NCBI GenBank assembly: GCA_950022295.1
Contig: OX465595.1
Coordinates: 120,716,270 to 120,780,269 of the forward strand
Reading direction: 5' to 3'
Source: Bromus sterilis
Taxonomy: Eukaryota; Streptophyta; Magnoliopsida; Poales; Poaceae
DNA: 64,000 nt
Shown: piece after piece, positions 58,258-64,000 of the stretch
Numbering within the stretch: position 1 is the first letter of the stretch
How the letters are laid out: each line of letters opens with the position of its first letter
Made by a program: the position numbers and the translations under genes
The notes under the pieces: generated by a model
What the model was told of the DNA's origin: nothing
The model's database searches: none
The model's input: the letters and a program-made list of their open reading frames with translations, nothing else

Positions 58258-59247
58258 CGACTGCTACAGCAACAGAACACTCTCCGGATGACTCACCAAG
58301 TCACCCGGAGGCTACACAAAGTGGGTGCTCCAGCTGCGCCAAAAAATTCAATGTGAGTTTCAATAGCGCTTATCAAAGCAAGTATGCCGGATGAACCTAA
58401 GTAGTCTTCGGGGGTTATCTCCGTGTTAATTCTAGTTGGCTGCATGATCGGCTGGGACCGGTTGCCTCCAGGCAGACCGGATAACCCAAATCGTTATTTC
58501 CCACAGATGAATTAGTAGTGTGTAGGATGCCAAAGGCTCACTCTTTGAGCCAGCTGCAGACCGCATGTCGGCTGTAATGCTGGTAAGAGCAAAACTTGAA
58601 GGTCACAGCACATGAAAAAACATCCGAAGAGAGAACAGCTTGGGCGACCTGATCGCATTCCTTTTGAGAAGTTGGCTCGGTTGAGTTTGCTCCCCGAAGT
58701 CTAAGTACTGTATACTCTATCTCGCGGCCCACTCTTCGATCCAGATGCAGACCGCAGGTCGGCTGTAATGCTGGCGAGAGCAAAAGCCAACGGGTGGAAT
58801 GAACAGAAAAATGTCCGAAGGGCTCGAGCTAGGCCGAGTCGGCCTCCCGCCGCACAATCTATACTTCAGAAAAATAGTGAAGATTTGAGATGTCTGTACT
58901 GACTAACTCTATCTTATGCATGATCGTTTCCGGGGGAAAACTGCGGAGACCCTCGACGCCATCAACTGCAACAGAAGAAAGAGAAGATCCGAGCCGACTG
59001 CACAAAGTCGGCCCAAATCTCGGAGGCTACACCCAGTGGGTGCGCTGACGCGCCCCCACCGGAAAGAAGCAAGTGAAGATCTGAGCCGACTGCATGCAGT
59101 CGGCCCGAATCTCGGAGGCTACACCCAGTGGGTGCGCTGACGCGCCCCCACCGGAAAGAAGCTGCCCCAAGGGCAATCATACGTCTACATCGACAAGGAA
59201 GAAGCCCTCGGATGACTCTCTGAGTCACCCGGAGGCTCGGAGGCTAC
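58258..59247 (+). mobile_element. Element A internal 3' region
   Basis: Non-coding. Two tandem copies of a 92-bp unit (GAGCCGACTGCA... at 58991 and 59083), each with TCGGAGGCTACACCCAGTGG. It ends in GGAGGCTCGGAGGCTAC before the LTR. Confidence 0.7.
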
Positions 59248-60021
59248 TATCGGCGGAATATACCCCCGGTAGGGTCAAGCAGAAGGAATAATCTTCGAAA
59301 GCATCGGGTGCCGATTGCACCCTCATCTCAGCTCGGCGTCTGCCGAGTGCGCCCACAGCTCGGACCGCCGACTACCCGCGCATCCGGCCGACTGCTCGTT
59401 TGCCGGTTGCCCGCAGCTCGGTCTGCCTGGAAGTTAACAGAAGACAAGACAAGACAAGAGATGGCATCTTTAGTCACATCAGCAATAGTGAAGTTGGTAC
59501 AAGGGAATAGTGTAGTTGGTCCAAGGCGTCACCTCCTTGTCCCTTTGTCTCCTTGTCCCCTTCTCCCTTGTACTTGTTGTCCCCCTTGTACTCTCTCCCT
59601 CACCCCCTTTTCCCCTTCTGCCTCCTATATAAAGGCCCCAAGGGTGCTCACGATAGAGGGCTCCTTCCTCATTCCCCCCACCTCTCACAAGTAGAGAGAG
59701 CAAGTGCTCTCTTCTCTTCTCACGGCTAGGAGTAGAAGAGTAGCAGAGTAGAGTAGTAGAGTAGCAGTAGCTTAGCCAACAGTAGCAAGTCAGCTCGGCC
59801 AGGAACAGAATAGTTAGTAAATACATCTCAAGGAGCACCTCTGTAAACATAGTTGCATATAGTCCAGACATGCAGGAGTAGGGGTTTTATCTCTACGGAG
59901 AGCCCTGAACCTGGGTACATCGCAGTGTTCCCAATCTCGCCTCCGGCACCAGCAACACCAACCTCGGTCTGTCCCCCTCTTTAGCCATCCCCATGGCATC
60001 TGTCGTTACATATCGACGAAA
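59248..60021 (+). repeat. Probable 3' LTR of element A
   Basis: Starts TATCGGCGGAATATAC, ends CGACGAAA (final CA changed), 774 bp. TATA box TATATAAA at 59626-59633. Confidence 0.8.
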
Positions 60022-60026
60022 GTTAC

Positions 60027-60838
60027 TGTTGGGGGAATATACCCCCGGTAGGGTCAAGCAAAAGGAATAATCTTCGAAAGCATGGGGCACCGATTGCGCC
60101 CTCAACTCAGCTCGGCGTCTGCCGAGTGCGCCCCCAGCTCGGACTGCCGACTGCGCCGTGCATCCGGCCGACTGTTCGCCCGTCGTCTGTCAGTTGCCCC
60201 CAACTCGGTCTGCCCGGAAGATAACAGAAGACAAGAAAATACAAGAGATGACATCTATAGTCACATGAACAATAGTGAAGTTGGTACAAGGGAATAGTGA
60301 AGTTAGTACAAGGGAATAGTGTAATTAGTCCAAGGGGTCACCTCCTTGTCCCCTTGTCCCCTTCTCCGTTGTACTTGTTGTCCCCCTTGTACTTGTTGTC
60401 CCCCTAGTACTCTCTCCCTCACCCCCTTGTCCCCTTGGGCCTCCTATATAAAGGCCCCAAGGGTGCTCACGGTGAAGGGCTCCTTCCTCATTCCCCCCAC
60501 CTCTCACAAGTAGAGAGAGGAAGTGCTCTCTTCTCCTCTCACTAATAGGAATAGAAGAGTAGCAGAGTAGAGTAGTAGAATAGCAGTAGCTTAGCTAGCA
60601 TTAGCAAGTCAGCTCGGCCAGGAGCAAAGTAGCTAGCAGATACAGCTCAAGGAGCACCCTTGTACAGTATTCCACCATATAGTGCACACATGCAGGAGTA
60701 AGGGTTTTATCTCTACGGAGAGCCCTGAACCTGGGTACATCGCAGTGTTCCCAATCTCGCCTCCGGCACCAGCGACATCAACCTCAGTCAGTCCCCCTCT
60801 TTAGCCATCCCCATGGCATCTGCCGTTACATATCGACT
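60027..60838 (+). repeat. Second A-family LTR in tandem, truncated at its 3' end
   Basis: Starts TGTTGGGGGAATATAC five bases after the previous LTR. TATA box at 60445-60452. It stops at TATCGAC, missing the last few bases of the LTR, where an inverted copy begins. Confidence 0.8.
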
Positions 60839-60956
60839 CGGCTAAAGAGGGGGACAGACCGAGGTTGATGTCGCTCGTGCCGGAGGCGAGATTGGTAACA
60901 CTGCGATGTACCCAGGTTCAGGGCTCTCCGTAGAGATAAAACCCTTACTCCTGCAT
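60690..60956. repeat. Inverted duplication of the LTR end (117-bp arms, 33-bp loop)
   Basis: 60840-60956 is the reverse complement of 60690-60806 with about four mismatches. The arms share two variants (AGTAAGGG and GACATCAA) that differ from the other A-family LTRs, which points to a local origin. Confidence 0.85.
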
Positions 60957-61019
60957 GTCATAACATGGGGTACACGTGAAAGAAGCCGTCGTCAGCTGGT
61001 CGTCGATATATGCTTCTGG

Positions 61020-63110
61020 GCCCCACGTCATGCAAACTCTTTCATAAAATAGAAATCTTCCCAGGTGTGATTGGCTGGGCGACCGGGTTTACTATGGGTC
61101 GGGCAAGGACTCTTCATAGCTGCTTCAAAATTGTTCGAGCGAAAATTTCCCTCCGGCATGCGGTAGTTGTTGCCCCCCTGCTTCTTTCTTTGGGAGCCGA
61201 CATTTGTGTTGGCTACCAAGTCAGAAGTAGTCTGATCAAGCCGCCGCTTGGTTTGCTGACTCTCATTCTGGGATGTTTTGCCACCATTCTTGTTCTGGAC
61301 GGCTTTATCCTATTGAGGTTCAGTATCCTTAGTTTTATCAGACTCGGCATATTTTATGACTGCGTTCATGAGTTCTCCTATATCCTTGACCGTGCTATTT
61401 AGTCGGCCAAGTTTGTGGACTAGGGGCTCGAACTTGCAGTTCCTTTCCAAGACGATGACGGCTGTTTGGGATGTGATAGTGTCCGAAGAGTGGATTATTT
61501 CTGCAACTCGTCGTGCCCAGCTCAGGGTCGACTCTCCTTCCTTCTGGACACAATGCTCCAGGTCGACGATTATGGTAGCTCGCCGGCATGTGCCTTGGAA
61601 GTTCTGGATGAAGTTTTCCTTGAGATCCATCCAGGAGGTGACAAAATTCTCTAGGAGATTTTTGAACCATGTGCGAGCCGGCCCTTCCAACACCATTGTG
61701 AGGTAATGGGCGCAGACTCCTTCGCTGGCTTGTAACATTTCCATGGCTAAGTCATAACTTTCGATCCAAGCCGTCGGGTCCATGTCGGCTGTGTAGTTCG
61801 CGATCTTTCGTGGTCCTTTGAAGTCTGGTGGCAGGCGTGTATTTCGTAGAGCCCGCACCAGGCATCAATTGCCCACGGATCTACTGATGGACTCGGTGTC
61901 TTGGTCTAGGGGCGGAGATTGGAATATCTGTTCTACCCGTCATCCTGGGTGGAAACTGGACGGGATGTCTTGAATCCTTATCGCCCCTCGCGGGTTTGGC
62001 GGTGGTGGAGCTCGGCGCTGGCGATGGTTGCTCGAGCCGGCTGGAGCCAGTGAATCCACTTGCCGGCTCATACTTTGATATGGGGTTTCATGTAAGTATT
62101 GAAATACCTGTGAATACTGGGCTTGTTGTGTGATTGCGGTTTTGAGCAGATCAATCGCCCCTCGGGTGGCCTGATCCACCAGAGTGTCTCCATGTACATG
62201 CACGCTCGCGAGGTACTGTGTCGCTGCCACCACATTAGCCATGGGGTTGTTGAAGTGATCTGGGGGGTATGGAACCGTTCCTGCCGTGGCGAGGGGACAT
62301 GTTGCCTTGGTGGCGTGTACCCCGGGGGAGTCGACTGATTTGTGTCCTGGAACAGTCTCCGTGCTTGGAGATCAGCGGGGATCCGACTTTTTGGTCCAGC
62401 GGGGCGTACGTTGGCGAGACTTAGTCTCTGAGATTCTATCAATTCCGACTCGTGTCGCAAGCGCCTGGTTTCTTGGGCGAGTTGTGTTTCTCTTTCCACC
62501 ATCTGGGCGTTCTGTGAGTTAATTTCCCTTCGTATGCTCATCACCTGGGCCTTGAGTCCATTGACCTTGGTCCTCCAGGCTTGCTAGTTTTCGGTAGTCA
62601 TCGGCGCAGCTAAGGCTTCCTCCAAGGCGTTTAGGGCATCTGTGAGGGCTTCTGCTCCCGCGAGAACAACTGGTTGTTCCCTATCCGTATTAGGAGCCGC
62701 GTGGTGAGTCGTCTCCACATTCCGGTTCTATGCCGCACCTTGAGCCGGTTGGCTTCCCTGCTCTTCGGTGCCTGCCATGAACACTGTCACGCAATATGGT
62801 GGCTCGTACTATGGAAAGTCGGGGTTGTATTCATCTATTCCCATGCCGAGTCTGTTGCTCCCGGAGGATCGGATAGAGCCAGTGTCTGAGAAGCTTGTTT
62901 CACTGGGGTGTGAGTTAGCGTCAGATGTTTCTCCTGTGGTGTTGGGCGTCAGAGACTCGACGGAGCGCGCTGAGTCCGGAGATCCAGCGATGAACCTGAC
63001 AAAGGTGTGCCTTGAGCCGGTATATCGCCGACTCGTGGTTTCCAGGGGGACTTCAGGATCCGGCTCTGGCTCAGATCCGTCTTTCTTCGCAATGAAGATG
63101 TGAATAGATC
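61020..63110 (-). pseudogene. Gypsy gag gene, frameshifted
   Basis: The best block (61310-61858) contains LPPDFKGPRKIANYTADMDP, WIESYDLAMEMLQASEG and LEGPARTWFKNL, hallmarks of the retrotransposon gag domain that packages the RNA. Upstream, a Gln/Arg-rich segment at 62240-62544 and its continuation at 61940-62242 are in different frames, so there is at least one frameshift near 62240. The C-terminal part near 61030-61219 (GRPANHTWEDFYFMKEF) is in another frame. The gene is truncated before protease and reverse transcriptase. It is not functional as it stands. Confidence 0.8.
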
Positions 63111-63271
63111 CGATCGGGACCCGGTAACCAGATTCGACGAAATAGGCGTCAGGACCCCAAGTGGAATTATCGATGTAGAGCTTTCCGCGTCGGCTCCTGG
63201 TGATTTATCCGGTAATGAACCCTTCCATGCCTTGCAGAGCTCCCTCCAGAATCTCAACACATGCGAGCGCA

Positions 63272-63291
63272 GGCCCCACGGTGGGCGCCAA
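63272..63291 (-). promoter_or_regulatory. Primer-binding-site region of the minus-strand Gypsy element
   Basis: The reverse complement reads TTGGCGCCCACCGTGGGGCC, one base inside the LTR boundary. Confidence 0.75.
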
Positions 63292-63292
63292 C

Positions 63293-63845
63293 TGTCTTGG
63301 GAAAGTCGCGGCAGATGTCCGTAGAGTCGGACTTATCATGGGACCTTTGTTGCGAGGCGAATTCAAGGAGAGAGTCGACATAGGCACAAGACTCGGCGAG
63401 TTACCCAGGTTCGGCCCCGACGGTGCGGTAAGACCTACTCCTGCTTTTTTACTATAGGGGAATCGACTCTACAATAGGAAGAGTCGATTGTATCGATTAC
63501 AGTGATGATGTTTCGCAACCTTAGTCTCGTGGAGATCTAGGTTATGGCGCGAGTTGTCTAGTCCTGGCTTCAGGTAAGTTCTGGCTCTGGCTCCCGTGGA
63601 CCTCGGCTTATAAAGGCGCCAGGTCCCAGGATTCCTAGAGTCCGACTCCTACACGATGTGGAGTTCTATTCTACATTACAAGTTTGCTACGTGCTATACA
63701 AGGTAAGTCGATTTCCTTCTAGGGCTTCAATCCTTATGCTTGGCACATCAGACTCCTGGTCGGGTCTTCTTTGTGGGCCTTCATATGTAAGTCGGCCCGG
63801 AGGCTCCTAATGCCGGGTCTATGGGCCTGATCCATCCCCCCGACA
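63293..63845 (-). repeat. 5' LTR of the minus-strand Gypsy element, 553 bp
   Basis: On the plus strand it runs TGTCTTGGG...CCCCCCGACA, so TG/CA ends are kept. Nothing coding. Confidence 0.8.
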
Positions 63846-64000
63846 AATACCCCGATCTTTTCCCCTCTACCGCTTAAATTCTCGGGACGAGAATTCTTGT
63901 AGTGGGGTAGATTTGTAACACCCTTGGTGTCATGTAACAGTAATCCTTTTGCTAATGAAAAATTATTGTTGCTAATCATGCCTTGATCACCTTTGCATTG
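63846..64000 (+). mobile_element. Chromovirus 3' end: polypurine tract and LTR start
   Basis: TCTCGGGACGAGAATT followed by GTAGTGGGGTAGAT, then TGTAACACCC at 63914. This is the usual end of Tekay-like Gypsy elements, where the LTR starts TGTAA. The LTR continues past the window. Confidence 0.65.

Larger units (their letters stand above)
30030..60021 (+). mobile_element. Element A: non-autonomous Gypsy-type retrotransposon carrying insertions S and B
   Basis: 5' LTR 30030-30807 and probable 3' LTR 59248-60021. The internal parts are 30808-31470, 38890-40450 and 58258-59247, about 3.2 kb in total without gag or pol. The primer-site motif TGGCGCCCACCGTGGGGC follows the 5' LTR. The bases flanking the element are CTGAC and GTTAC, sharing only three of five positions, so the pairing of these two LTRs is probable, not proven. 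The internal DNA is rich in CTCGGC and CCGATTGC words and short tandem repeats. Confidence 0.65.
60957..63845 (-). mobile_element. Minus-strand Gypsy element, 5' half (LTR, primer site, gag)
   Basis: In minus orientation: LTR 63845-63293, primer-site region, then gag down to about 61020, cut by the A-family LTR complex. The pol part and 3' LTR are missing. The gag type and primer site resemble Fatima-like or Tat-lineage elements of Triticeae; this name is from memory. Confidence 0.75.

Overview
The window looks like intergenic DNA from a large grass genome, most likely Triticeae (wheat, Aegilops or barley). Almost every base belongs to nested transposable elements. Visible families are Athila-type Gypsy LTRs starting TGATACGTCC, a CACTA element with TAATGGCGCAC subterminal repeats, chromovirus-like long LTRs, Gypsy elements with the primer-site motif TGGCGCCCACCGTGGGGC, and a large Mutator-like element (MULE). 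I see no ordinary host gene, rRNA, tRNA or CRISPR array. Family names are from memory of motifs and were not checked by search.

Layout. 1-872: end of an LTR, possibly Copia. 871-1311: broken Gypsy integrase C-terminus. 1312-10395: three overlapping pieces of old chromovirus-like LTRs, one with a 580-bp duplicated end and one with a hairpin minisatellite. 10396-21625: a non-autonomous Athila-type element (N, LTRs 12860-14571 and 18877-20586) lying inside an inverted relative (H). 21626-30029: a CACTA end and its degenerate accessory gene with a ULP1-like domain, interrupted by a 4.16-kb solo-LTR-like block (25436-29595). 30030-60021: a non-autonomous Gypsy element (A) into which two others inserted: S (Athila type, 31471-38889) and B (40451-58252, TSD GGTCC, 729-bp LTRs). 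Inside B lies the MULE (42087-55677) with a perfect 9-bp target duplication AACAAAGTT. 60027-60956: another A-family LTR ending in an inverted duplication. 60957-63845: 5' half of a minus-strand Gypsy element (gag, primer site, LTR). 63846-64000: 3' end of a chromovirus.

The most gene-like content is in the MULE. It has two convergent genes, each transcribed inward from one terminus. On the minus strand is an uninterrupted 809-codon FAR1/mudrA-type transposase in three exons, with DDE residues, a SWIM-like motif and a CCHC knuckle. On the plus strand is a multi-exon gene ending in a ULP1/C48-like domain. This arrangement parallels mudrA/mudrB of maize MuDR, with a ULP-like protein in the mudrB position. 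Its catalytic Cys position is Ser, it has an in-frame stop, and it carries seven 21-residue acidic repeats. The CACTA gene has a separate ULP1-like domain that also lacks the Cys.

Insertion order inferred from nesting: H, then N and the CACTA element; then A; then S and B into A; then the MULE into B.
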